In this document: one piece after another, positions 42,394 through 51,308 of the stretch
Layout of the letters: the number at the start of each line of letters is the position of its first letter
How positions within the stretch are numbered: the stretch's first letter is position 1
Source: F22 sp963668535
GTDB taxonomy: Bacteria; Bacteroidota; Bacteroidia; Bacteroidales; Bacteroidaceae
DNA length: 64,000 bases
Assembly (NCBI GenBank): GCA_963668535.1
Contig: OY764867.1
Location: 806,001 to 870,000, forward strand
Direction: 5' to 3'
The notes under the pieces: model-generated
The model's input: the letters and a program-made list of their open reading frames with translations, nothing else
The model's database searches: none
Told to the model about the DNA's origin: nothing
Made by a program: the position numbers and the translations under genes

Positions 42394-45234
42394 ATGAACA
42401 AAATTCAAAACCGCTTATTAGCATTAGGTTGTTTCCTTGTTGCACTTTGCACCAATATACATGCACAAGATGTGACTTTGAGTGGAAGAGTATGTGAACT
42501 CTCCACCAAAACACCTATCGTACAGGCTATCGTACAATTACGTCAACTCCCCGATAGCACTTCGGTATCCAATCAAGCTACAAATGCACAAGGGGTATTT
42601 AGTTTTAGCAAACTCCACAAAGGCAATTATGCATTGAAAGTAACTTACATTGGTATGTCTAGCCAAGTGATACCCGTGACTATTACTGGACGTACACCCA
42701 AACAAAATCTAGCCGACATTCTAATGAGCGATGATGCCATCATGTTGCAAGAAGCCGTTGTGACTGCTGCTGCTGCCAAAGTGGAAGTAAAAGAAGACAC
42801 CATGGTATACAATGCAGACGCATATCGAACACAAGCAGGAGCAACTGTTGAAGATTTAGTCAAACGAATACCTGGCGCAGAAGTTGCCGATGATGGTTCA
42901 GTAACGATTAATGGACAAACAATTCAAAAGATCCTTGTTGACGGTAAAGAATACTTCAAGCAAGATCCTACTATTGCTCTTAAAAATCTCCCTGTAAATG
43001 CCATTAAAAGCGTCAAAGCATACAACAGAAAAAGTGATATGGCTCGCGTTAGTGGCATTGACGATGGAAATGATGAAGCAGTACTGGACCTAACCATTAA
43101 AAAAGGCCACAAAAAAGGACTATTTGGAAACAGCGACGTGGCTTATGGCACCGACGATAGATATCTCGCTAAAGGAATGCTCAACTCCTTTATGGACAAC
43201 AAACAGTTGTCAGCCTTCGTCAATATCAATAATATAAATGATAGAGGATATGGCAATGCAGGCTTCCATCGCATGAGACAAAGCACTGGATTGAATGCTA
43301 AAAAATCTGCTGGTCTTCATATAGCAAATTCATGGGACAATGTAGATTTTGGTGGTAGTATTAGTTACAACGATGATGACCAAGACTTAGTATCAACTGG
43401 GTCTACAGAAACATTCTTGCAAGAAAACAATACCTTTGGAAGAAGCTATGGTAAAACCCGCAACAAAGTGGACAAGCTACATGCAGACTTTCAACTGGAA
43501 TGGAAAATAAGTCCGACCACAACTTTGATGTACTACCCTAGCTTTGTGTACAATAAAACAAACAAAGTAGTAGACAACAAAAGCTTGACAGCCAACGAAA
43601 TAATCACAAGAAGCCTGTCAAAAGACTTTACTACAGTCGAGGATGAAGAGGATTTCCCTGGACTTATCAACCAAAACATCTCAAGTACAGCAACAGAAAG
43701 CAAAAATATTAGTACAGATGGGGATGTACAATTGAACCAAAAGTTATCAGATAATGGACGCAACCTCTTACTTCGTTTCAAATATAGCCTAGCAAAAGAC
43801 AAAAGTGATGTGTATAAAACAAACGATGTTTACTACTACTTAACTGATGCAGAAAATGTCCATACAAATAGATATACCGACACGGACAACAATTCAAACA
43901 GTTATCGATTGCAAGCAGCATATAGCGAACCTATCGCAAATAATCAATACTTGCAGTTGGATTACCAATATAATTACAAATATAGTAAAAGGGATAAAGC
44001 GACCTACGACAACTCTACCCCTGATAATATGACACTACTAGGTGATCAATCTGTATCGTACAAGAATGATTATATCACCCAACGAATCCGCATGGGGTAT
44101 CGATATGCCACCAAAGCATTAAATCTAACAGCTGGTGTTGACTTGATGCCACAAAAATCAACAACAAGTTACACACAAGACAGTGAGAAAAAAGAAGTCA
44201 AGAAAAGCATCTTTAATTGGGCTCCATTCTTAGAATTGAAGCGTACGTTTTCTAAAACGTCAGCATTGCGCATAAAATACAAAGGGCGCGCTTCAATGCC
44301 TAGCATGACAGCGTTATCTCCAATAGCAGATACAAGTAACCCACTACAAACAGTGTATGGTAATAGTGACCTGAAGCCAAGCATGACACACCAGTTCAGA
44401 ATACATTATAACCGATTCAATCGTAAATCTCAAACAGGCATGTTTGCTGGGGCATTTTTTAATGCTACACAAAATGATGTTGCTTATTTAACGGTCTACG
44501 ATACAGAAACTGGGTATAAGGAAACGACTCCTAAAAATATAAATGGCAATTGGACTGCAATGGGTATCTTTGCTTTCAATACTGCTTTGAAGAATAAAAA
44601 TTTCACTATAAGCAATATGATCAGACCTCGATATACCCATCAAAAGAGCTTTATGCAAAGCAACTTGGGAGATACAGCCGAGGAGAACACAACGAAAGAT
44701 ATGAATCTAAATGATCGCTTCCGCTTTGGGTATCGAACTGATTCTTGGGATGCTGGTTTAGTACTAGGATTGACCTACGATAATTCTAAAAACACACTTA
44801 ATACAACAAACGACCGTGAAACATATGACTACTCTTTCGGAGGAGAAACAAACATCTCTCTACCATGGGGTATTGATTTATCTACAGATGCAAGCTATGC
44901 TATCCGCCGAGGATACAGTGCTGGACTAAATCGTAAGGAACTAGTTTGGAATGCTCAACTATCCAAGACTTTTGGACGGAAGAAGAACATGACTTTATCT
45001 CTTCAAGGATTAGACTTGCTTGACCAACAAACCAACATTATGAGCAACATTAATCAGACTATGCGTAGCGATAGCGAATATAACGGTATTAATAGTTACT
45101 TCATGGTACACTTTATATATCGTCTTGATATCTTTGGTAATAGAGATTCACAAGAACATATGGGACCTAGAGGGCCTCACCGTGGTGGGCACCCAGGCGG
45201 ACGCCGAGGTCCTGGCAGACGACCTCCATTCTAA
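42394..45234 (+). CDS. TonB-dependent-receptor-like outer-membrane beta-barrel protein
   Basis: This 946-residue protein has a signal peptide (1-24). A CarboxypepD_reg-like domain follows (about 27-115: VTLSGRVCELSTKTPIVQAI), then a plug-like region (about 130-230, VEDLVKRIPGAEV) and a long C-terminal barrel of the OMP_b-brl_3 type. The N-terminal TonB box is not clear and no SusD partner is adjacent, so it is not a classical SusC. The last 25 residues are a Gly/Pro/Arg/His tail (GPRGPHRGGHPGG). The ligand cannot be deduced. Confidence 0.88.
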   Translation: MNKIQNRLLALGCFLVALCTNIHAQDVTLSGRVCELSTKTPIVQAIVQLRQLPDSTSVSNQATNAQGVFSFSKLHKGNYALKVTYIGMSSQVIPVTITGRTPKQNLADILMSDDAIMLQEAVVTAAAAKVEVKEDTMVYNADAYRTQAGATVEDLVKRIPGAEVADDGSVTINGQTIQKILVDGKEYFKQDPTIALKNLPVNAIKSVKAYNRKSDMARVSGIDDGNDEAVLDLTIKKGHKKGLFGNSDVAYGTDDRYLAKGMLNSFMDNKQLSAFVNINNINDRGYGNAGFHRMRQSTGLNAKKSAGLHIANSWDNVDFGGSISYNDDDQDLVSTGSTETFLQENNTFGRSYGKTRNKVDKLHADFQLEWKISPTTTLMYYPSFVYNKTNKVVDNKSLTANEIITRSLSKDFTTVEDEEDFPGLINQNISSTATESKNISTDGDVQLNQKLSDNGRNLLLRFKYSLAKDKSDVYKTNDVYYYLTDAENVHTNRYTDTDNNSNSYRLQAAYSEPIANNQYLQLDYQYNYKYSKRDKATYDNSTPDNMTLLGDQSVSYKNDYITQRIRMGYRYATKALNLTAGVDLMPQKSTTSYTQDSEKKEVKKSIFNWAPFLELKRTFSKTSALRIKYKGRASMPSMTALSPIADTSNPLQTVYGNSDLKPSMTHQFRIHYNRFNRKSQTGMFAGAFFNATQNDVAYLTVYDTETGYKETTPKNINGNWTAMGIFAFNTALKNKNFTISNMIRPRYTHQKSFMQSNLGDTAEENTTKDMNLNDRFRFGYRTDSWDAGLVLGLTYDNSKNTLNTTNDRETYDYSFGGETNISLPWGIDLSTDASYAIRRGYSAGLNRKELVWNAQLSKTFGRKKNMTLSLQGLDLLDQQTNIMSNINQTMRSDSEYNGINSYFMVHFIYRLDIFGNRDSQEHMGPRGPHRGGHPGGRRGPGRRPPF

Positions 45235-45264
45235 AAATCACCTGTAAGAATAACCTAAACCCAA

Positions 45265-45304
45265 ACAGCGGGTATACCAAGAGCAATCTTGATATACTCG
45301 CTGT
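45265..45304. terminator. Imperfect hairpin between the barrel gene and the secreted thioredoxin
   Basis: ACAGCG pairs with CGCTGT and continues through GTATA/TATAC with one wobble and one mismatch. It sits between converging genes. T runs are weak, so termination strength is uncertain. Confidence 0.5.
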
Positions 45305-45323
45305 GTCATTATAACATGTACGA

Positions 45324-45812
45324 TTATTTACCGAGCAACACAGTTTGAACAGTCTTTTCAAACTCTTCTTTAGAGGTGGCTCCTTTCATTAATTGAGGTT
45401 CCCCACCTTTAGGTATAAATACAAACAATGGGATAGAACTAGCCCTAAAGACTTGTGCCAACTCTCTCTCCTTATCTATATTGACTTTATAGACAGAGAT
45501 ACTCGGGTATTTTTCGGCAATGGCTTCCACAATAGGTGCCATACGACGACATGGGCCACACCAATCGGCATAAAGATCAATCAACACGGGACCATCTGCC
45601 TTATTCACCCATTCCTTTTCTGTCGAATAATCAAATATCAATTTCTTGAAATCCTCCGTTGTCATTACTTTAACTTTCTCTACTGCTTGTTCCTCCCTTT
45701 GCATAGGCGTACTGGCATACATGGCAGCAAACGAACCTGATAAAAAGATCATCATAGATACAAGAGGTACAATATGAGACAATCGTCCTTTAAATAGCAT
45801 TCTTTTTTTCAT
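45324..45812 (-). CDS. Exported thioredoxin-family protein
   Basis: This 162-residue protein has an N-terminal hydrophobic segment (about 13-32, IVPLVSMMIFLSGSFAAMYA) that exports or anchors it. The thioredoxin domain has an intact WCGPC active site (YADWCGPCRRMAP) and the cis-proline SIPLFVFIP. It probably handles disulfides in the periplasm. The ATG at 45812 (MKKRML) gives a normal signal; the frame extends 18 codons upstream, but that part is not signal-like. It is distinct from the cytoplasmic trxA at 55707. Confidence 0.9.
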   Translation of the reverse strand: MKKRMLFKGRLSHIVPLVSMMIFLSGSFAAMYASTPMQREEQAVEKVKVMTTEDFKKLIFDYSTEKEWVNKADGPVLIDLYADWCGPCRRMAPIVEAIAEKYPSISVYKVNIDKERELAQVFRASSIPLFVFIPKGGEPQLMKGATSKEEFEKTVQTVLLGK

Positions 45813-45984
45813 TCTTCTTCTTTTTAGATGTGTAATAGTATAAACTCCACGAAATCCAATACGCATTTCTGTTGCAATATACTGCTTAATTCACATATTC
45901 ACAAACAAAAAGGTATATACTCCTATCAATCACTAGATAGACTCTATCTATACGAGACAGGCACATCTTATCAAACAGAATAAA

Positions 45985-46023
45985 AAAAGAGATGAGCAGC
46001 TATCCAACTAACTACTCATCTCT
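45985..46023 (-). terminator. Terminator of the DUF4369 lipoprotein gene
   Basis: A 9-bp stem (45988-45996 with 46015-46023) followed by seven T residues on the minus strand. The remaining 170 bases of the gap to the thioredoxin start show no gene. Confidence 0.75.
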
Positions 46024-46099
46024 GCTCTTTTTAACAGTATAATGCTTACTTGCATTAACACTTCTTGTGCCTATACCACAATTAGGCCCCTTAAAAAAA

Positions 46100-46660
46100 C
46101 TAATGTATTTCTGCTCGCACTGGATTCATAAGCGACATGCTCATATCATCCATTGCTTTGTTTTTTGTACATATTGCCTTCAGTTCTTTCATGTGCTTAC
46201 CCACACAATTCTTGCTGTTATTTAGCACGAAGGCATCCCATTGCGCCGACAATGCATTAAATAAATCTTGTCCCTTGTACTTATAAATAGTACATTGCTG
46301 TTTAAAAATAAAACCATATAATTTATTATTTAAAGGGGTCCCTTCCACCGTGAATTTACCTGGGCGCAAAGTTACATTTACATTTCCAGACTCCAATACA
46401 ACTGGGGTTAAAGGACTTTCTCCCAAAAATATGACAGCGACACGCGCACTGTCTGTAACACCTTCGGCATGGAATCTTCGATGCACCACTTTCAGTGTAT
46501 CCAGCACGTCCCAGTGCTCGCCATTGCGTACCCGCAAAGTCAAACAATGATCCTCTAATGCAGGGATATATGCTTCTCCTTTTATTGAATAATGCTCATT
46601 ACAAGCAGTCATCAATAAACAGCACATTCCAGCTAATACTATGTTAAAATAAGTTCTCAT
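46100..46660 (-). CDS. DUF4369-domain lipoprotein
   Basis: This 186-residue protein has a signal peptide with lipobox LMTAC (cysteine at residue 20) and a DUF4369 domain (about 25-120: YSIKGEAYIPALEDHCLTL, VVLESGNVNVTL, VEGTPLNNKL). In many Bacteroidetes proteins DUF4369 precedes a TlpA-like thioredoxin domain; here the chain stops after a short helical part, so the thioredoxin half is absent. The exported thioredoxin gene is next downstream and could supply that activity in trans, which is only an inference from position. Confidence 0.82.
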   Translation of the reverse strand: MRTYFNIVLAGMCCLLMTACNEHYSIKGEAYIPALEDHCLTLRVRNGEHWDVLDTLKVVHRRFHAEGVTDSARVAVIFLGESPLTPVVLESGNVNVTLRPGKFTVEGTPLNNKLYGFIFKQQCTIYKYKGQDLFNALSAQWDAFVLNNSKNCVGKHMKELKAICTKNKAMDDMSMSLMNPVRAEIH

Positions 46661-46799
46661 GCATTTTAAGATATTACACTAATCTCTTTATCGACAACAA
46701 GTATAGAGAATAAACTTGACATATGCAAGTATCTTATTATTATTTAGCTTTTTCCCGACGAAACCAACTCAATCATATGGAGGATTCACAGAATTTGAT

Positions 46800-46807
46800 T
46801 AGCTTTG
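46800..46807 (+). promoter_or_regulatory. -7 box for the S46 peptidase pair
   Basis: TAGCTTTG on the plus strand, 53 bases before the start codon. No clear TTTG at the normal spacing. Confidence 0.5.
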
Positions 46808-46860
46808 CAAAATGACAAAAAACAATTTATCATTTAGTTAATAACATAAAGCATTAATTC

Positions 46861-49035
46861 ATGAAGAAATTCAGAATTTTACTACTTACCCTAGCTACCT
46901 TACTAGTGGGTAATGTACATGCCGATGAGGGCATGTGGCTCCTACAACTGATGCAGGAGCAGAACAGTATAGACCTTATGAAAGCTCGTGGTTTAGAGCT
47001 TGACGCTACAGATTTGTACAACCCTAACGGAGTCTCAATCAAAGATGCCGTAGGTATATTTGGTCGCGGATGTACTGGTGAAATCATCTCTGATCAGGGA
47101 CTTATCCTCACTAATCACCACTGCGGTTTTGCAGCTATTCAACAGCACAGTAGTGTTGACCATGATTATTTGACTGATGGTTTTTGGGCAAAGAATCATA
47201 ACGAAGAGTTGGCTACTCCTGGACTTACGTTCCAATTTGTCGACCAAATCATTGATGTAACTACTCTTGTTCAAAAAGATATTGACAAGAAAAAAATTAC
47301 TGAATTAGAAAGTTTCGGTTACGATTATCTTCAGAAATTGGCACAAACGCAAATGAAGAAGATGCATCTAAATAAGAAAAAAGGATACAGAGGTGTGTGT
47401 AAACCATTTTATGCTGGTAACAAATTTTATCTTATGATCATGAAGGTGTATAGCGATATCCGTATGGTAGCTGCACCTCCTGCATCAGTTGGTAAATTTG
47501 GCGGAGAAACAGATAACTGGATGTGGCCACGTCACACAGGCGATTTCTCTATGTTCCGTATCTATGCCGACAAAGATGGCAATCCTGCAGATTATAGCGA
47601 AAAGAATGTACCCCTTCAAACTAAAAAACACTTTGCAATCAACATCAAAGGTGTAGAAGATGGTGACTATGCTATGATTATGGGATTCCCTGGTTCTACC
47701 GAACGATATTTGACTGACGCAGAAATCACCATGACTATGCGCACAGAAAATGATCCTAGAATCGCTGTACGTACAGTGTATCTTAAGACCATTAAGAAGG
47801 AAATGAAAGCCAACAAAAAAATTCGTATCCAATACGATACCAAGTATGCACACTCTGCAAACTACTGGAAAAATTCAATTGGTATGAATGAGGCATTAGT
47901 CAACAATAAAGTGCGCGAAACTAAAAGAGACATCCAAGCTAAATTCTTGAATTTTGCTAAGCAAAAGAAGGATACAGCTTACGAAACTGTTGTTGCTGAT
48001 ATCGCTACAACTGTTGACGCATTGAGTCCATTAAACTACCAAATCAATGCAATAAATGAAAGTTTCTTCCGCACTATAGAATTCCGTCTATTGAAGAAGG
48101 ATCGCGATTTATTTACTGACTTTGCCAATGCATTGGACAAAAACCAGAAGCGTGCACTGAAAAAATACAGCAAAGACTTGCAAGCAGTTTTCACTCGCAT
48201 ACACAACAAAGATTACGATCAAAAGGTTGATAAAGAAGTGACCAATGCAATGATCAACGTGTATGCTTCATTGGTAAAACCTGCCGAACGCCCAGCTTTC
48301 TATACTGAAATCAAGAATAATTACCAAGGCAATGTACAAAAGTATGTAGACAACATCTATAGCAAGTCTATACTACGTAGTCAAAAGGCCTTAGACAGTT
48401 TCTTGGCAGATGCACATGCAGATGCATTGCGCAATGATCCTGTGTTGCTATTCTCTAAGAGCATAGTGGATCGTTTCAATGTAGTAGAAAAAGATTACAA
48501 ACCATTGATGGACAAACTAGCTCTTCTACACAAGACATATATTCGTGGTCTTGGTGAGATGAAGCAACCTACTCCAAGTTACCCAGATGCCAACTTCACT
48601 TTACGTCTTACTTATGGTACCGTAGCTAGCTATGATCCAAAAGATGGTGTACACTACAAGTACTATACAACTGGACAAGGTATCCTTGAAAAAGAAGATG
48701 ACAAAAGCGATGAATTTAAGGTACCAGCCAAACTGCACAAACTACTTGTCAACAAGGACTTCGGTCGTTACGCTATGAAGAATGGCGAATTGCCAGTTTG
48801 CTTCTTGACAACAAATGATATTACGGGTGGTAATAGTGGTAGTCCTGTTATCAACAGCAAGGGCCAATTGATTGGTTGTGCATTTGATGGCAACTGGGAA
48901 TCTCTTTCTGGCGACCTAAACTTCAACGACAATTTGCAACGATGCATCGTGTTGGATATTCGATACATGTTATTTATCCTCGACAAACTTGGTGGTTGCA
49001 AGCACCTTGTTGATGAGATGACTATTATCCAATAA
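46861..49035 (+). CDS. dpp7: S46 dipeptidyl-peptidase, DPP7 type
   Basis: This 724-residue periplasmic serine peptidase removes dipeptides from free N-termini. It has a signal peptide (1-21) and the mature start DEGMW. The triad lies in LTNHHCG (His), ETDNWMWPRH (Asp) and GGNSGSPV (Ser). The residue 18 positions after the catalytic serine, which sets S1 specificity in this family, is Gly (FDGN), as in DPP7, so it should prefer hydrophobic residues at position 2. It lies 4 bases before a second S46 gene with the other specificity type. Confidence 0.94.
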   Translation: MKKFRILLLTLATLLVGNVHADEGMWLLQLMQEQNSIDLMKARGLELDATDLYNPNGVSIKDAVGIFGRGCTGEIISDQGLILTNHHCGFAAIQQHSSVDHDYLTDGFWAKNHNEELATPGLTFQFVDQIIDVTTLVQKDIDKKKITELESFGYDYLQKLAQTQMKKMHLNKKKGYRGVCKPFYAGNKFYLMIMKVYSDIRMVAAPPASVGKFGGETDNWMWPRHTGDFSMFRIYADKDGNPADYSEKNVPLQTKKHFAINIKGVEDGDYAMIMGFPGSTERYLTDAEITMTMRTENDPRIAVRTVYLKTIKKEMKANKKIRIQYDTKYAHSANYWKNSIGMNEALVNNKVRETKRDIQAKFLNFAKQKKDTAYETVVADIATTVDALSPLNYQINAINESFFRTIEFRLLKKDRDLFTDFANALDKNQKRALKKYSKDLQAVFTRIHNKDYDQKVDKEVTNAMINVYASLVKPAERPAFYTEIKNNYQGNVQKYVDNIYSKSILRSQKALDSFLADAHADALRNDPVLLFSKSIVDRFNVVEKDYKPLMDKLALLHKTYIRGLGEMKQPTPSYPDANFTLRLTYGTVASYDPKDGVHYKYYTTGQGILEKEDDKSDEFKVPAKLHKLLVNKDFGRYAMKNGELPVCFLTTNDITGGNSGSPVINSKGQLIGCAFDGNWESLSGDLNFNDNLQRCIVLDIRYMLFILDKLGGCKHLVDEMTIIQ

Positions 49036-49039
49036 TCAG

Positions 49040-51058
49040 ATGAAAAAATGTCTATATACTGCAGCTCTGGGATTTTCCCTGAGCTGCTTGACTTTATCTA
49101 CAGCTCGAGCCGATGAAGGCATGTATATGCTCACAGATCTGGCACAGCAAAATGCTGCTGCCATGCAGAATTTGGGTCTCGACTTAGAAATTGAGGATGT
49201 GTTTAGCCCATCAAACATCTCCCTCAAAGATGCCATCGTGCATTTTGGAGGTGGGTGTACGGCAGAAGTCATCAGTCCAGAGGGACTACTATTGACTAAT
49301 CATCACTGTGGATATAGCTCTATTCAAAGTCATTCTACAGTTGAGCATGATTATCTAACCGATGGTTTTTGGGCAAAAACACGTGAAGACGAGTTGCCAT
49401 GCCCAGGATTGACGATCTCGTATATCGATAAGATTCTAGACGTCACAGAGTATACCAACAAAGCTATAGCCAAAAGCAAAGACCCAGATGGCACAAATTA
49501 TCTGTCGCCATCCTTTCTAACAACTGTTGCCAAAGACTATGCAAAACATCATAAGATCAAGGTTACCAAGTACACCGAATTGGAACTGAAACCGTTTTAC
49601 GGGAGCAACAAATACTATCTATTTGTCAAGACAGTGTACAAAGATATCCGCATGGTTGGTGCTCCTCCAAGCAGTATTGGTAAATTTGGAGCCGACACTG
49701 ACAACTGGATGTGGCCACGCCATACGGGCGACTTCTCGATGTTTCGTATCTATGCCGCTCCCGATGGTAGTCCTGCTGAATATGCCCCAACTAACCTACC
49801 GCTACATGTCAAGAAGTATTTGACGATCAATATCGGTGGAGTGCAGGAAGGTGACTATGCTATGATTATGGGATTTCCAGGTAGAAACTGGCGATACATG
49901 ATTTCACCAGAAGTACGTGAACGCATGGAAACAGCCAACTATATGCGTCACTACGTACGCGAAGCTCGTCAAGATATTCTCATGAAAGAGATGAAAAAAG
50001 ACCCAGCAGTACGTATATACTACGCAAGTAAGTACGCCTCATCAGCCAATTACTGGAAAAATGCAATTGGTATGAATGAAGGGTTGACACGTCTAGGTAT
50101 CTTCCCTATCAAAAAGGCACAGGCTGACGCCTTATTGGCTTATGGTCGTGAGCAAGGAACGAACAAATACCAGATTGCCTACGATACAATTGCCTCTATT
50201 GTCAAAAAGCGTTTTTCTTCTCAATGGCATAGCTATGCCTTGTACGAATGCTTAATACGCAGCCTAGATTTCATGCAGTACGCACCAGATAAAGTGGCTT
50301 ATCCAGCGATTGAAAAACGGGTATGCAAAAAGATGCTAGAGATGTATATGGGATATATCCCACAAGAACAACGTATCAGCATCTTCTCCTTAATCCAAGC
50401 AAAGTACTCAAACGATCTTGATGCTTTTGTAGAAGCTCTATTCAAGGATGAAACGTTAAAAGAACAATTTAAGGAGTCGGTCAAACAAGGCAGAAAAGCG
50501 CTTATTGAGCAAAGCAAAACACTCGATAATGCTTTCAACCACGCACATAAAACGTGGGTAGCTGGTATCGTCGAATTGCGCAAGAAAGAAGGTTTGCCTA
50601 TTTATCCAAACGCCAATGGCACATTGCGCCTTACCTATGGACAAATAAAAGGATACAGTCCACGTGATGGCATTGAGTACCTACCATTTACCACACTAGA
50701 AGGGGTTATGCAAAAAGAGGATAATACGGAAGAATTTACTGTACCTGCCTATCTTAAGCAATTGTATGCGCAAAAAGACTATGGACAGTATGCTCGTAAA
50801 GACGGCAAAATGCCTGTCGCATTTATCAGTAATTTAGATACGACCGGCGGTAATAGTGGTAGTCCTGTATTGAATAGCAAAGGTGAACTTATAGGGTTGA
50901 ACTTTGATCGCAACTACGAAGGTCTATCAGGCGATATTGCTTACAAACCCAATACACAACGCAGTATCGCTGCTGATATTCGTTATGTATTATTCGTGAT
51001 CGACAAGTATGCTCATGCACAACGATTGATTGACGAAATGACTATTGTACAAGAGTAA
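49040..51058 (+). CDS. dpp11: S46 dipeptidyl-peptidase, DPP11 type
   Basis: This 672-residue secreted paralogue of the upstream gene has a signal peptide (1-24) and mature start DEGMY. The triad lies in LTNHHCG, DTDNWMWPRH and GGNSGSPV. The residue 18 positions after the catalytic serine is Arg (FDRN), the DPP11 hallmark that binds Asp or Glu at position 2 of the substrate. It is slightly shorter than the family norm because of shorter loops in the helical domain. It is followed by a clear terminator. Confidence 0.94.
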   Translation: MKKCLYTAALGFSLSCLTLSTARADEGMYMLTDLAQQNAAAMQNLGLDLEIEDVFSPSNISLKDAIVHFGGGCTAEVISPEGLLLTNHHCGYSSIQSHSTVEHDYLTDGFWAKTREDELPCPGLTISYIDKILDVTEYTNKAIAKSKDPDGTNYLSPSFLTTVAKDYAKHHKIKVTKYTELELKPFYGSNKYYLFVKTVYKDIRMVGAPPSSIGKFGADTDNWMWPRHTGDFSMFRIYAAPDGSPAEYAPTNLPLHVKKYLTINIGGVQEGDYAMIMGFPGRNWRYMISPEVRERMETANYMRHYVREARQDILMKEMKKDPAVRIYYASKYASSANYWKNAIGMNEGLTRLGIFPIKKAQADALLAYGREQGTNKYQIAYDTIASIVKKRFSSQWHSYALYECLIRSLDFMQYAPDKVAYPAIEKRVCKKMLEMYMGYIPQEQRISIFSLIQAKYSNDLDAFVEALFKDETLKEQFKESVKQGRKALIEQSKTLDNAFNHAHKTWVAGIVELRKKEGLPIYPNANGTLRLTYGQIKGYSPRDGIEYLPFTTLEGVMQKEDNTEEFTVPAYLKQLYAQKDYGQYARKDGKMPVAFISNLDTTGGNSGSPVLNSKGELIGLNFDRNYEGLSGDIAYKPNTQRSIAADIRYVLFVIDKYAHAQRLIDEMTIVQE

Positions 51059-51085
51059 ACAGTCTACACAGACATGATACTATAG

Positions 51086-51118
51086 AAAGGAGAATGTTAC
51101 ATACTGGCATTCTCCTTT
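51086..51118 (+). terminator. Terminator of the S46 peptidase unit
   Basis: An 11-bp perfect stem (51086-51096 with 51108-51118) followed by TTC, 27 bases after the dpp11 stop. Confidence 0.75.
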
Positions 51119-51245
51119 TCTTATATACACAATCAAGGCCAGATTACTTTGAGAGCGATTGCCTATACATGAGTAGTAATACCTACTATATATGATAAGT
51201 AGATTGACATGCTAGGATTAGCCCCATGCGCTCTTTACTAAAAAA

Positions 51246-51276
51246 CTCATGGCGTGCCTTAACGACACGCCATGAG
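51246..51276 (-). terminator. Terminator of glmS
   Basis: An 11-bp perfect GC-rich stem (51246-51256 with 51266-51276) followed by TTTTT on the minus strand, 33 bases after the glmS stop. The 127 bases between the two terminators are gene-free. Confidence 0.85.
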
Positions 51277-51308
51277 CATATATATATTATCAAAAAAAGG
51301 CTGTATTC

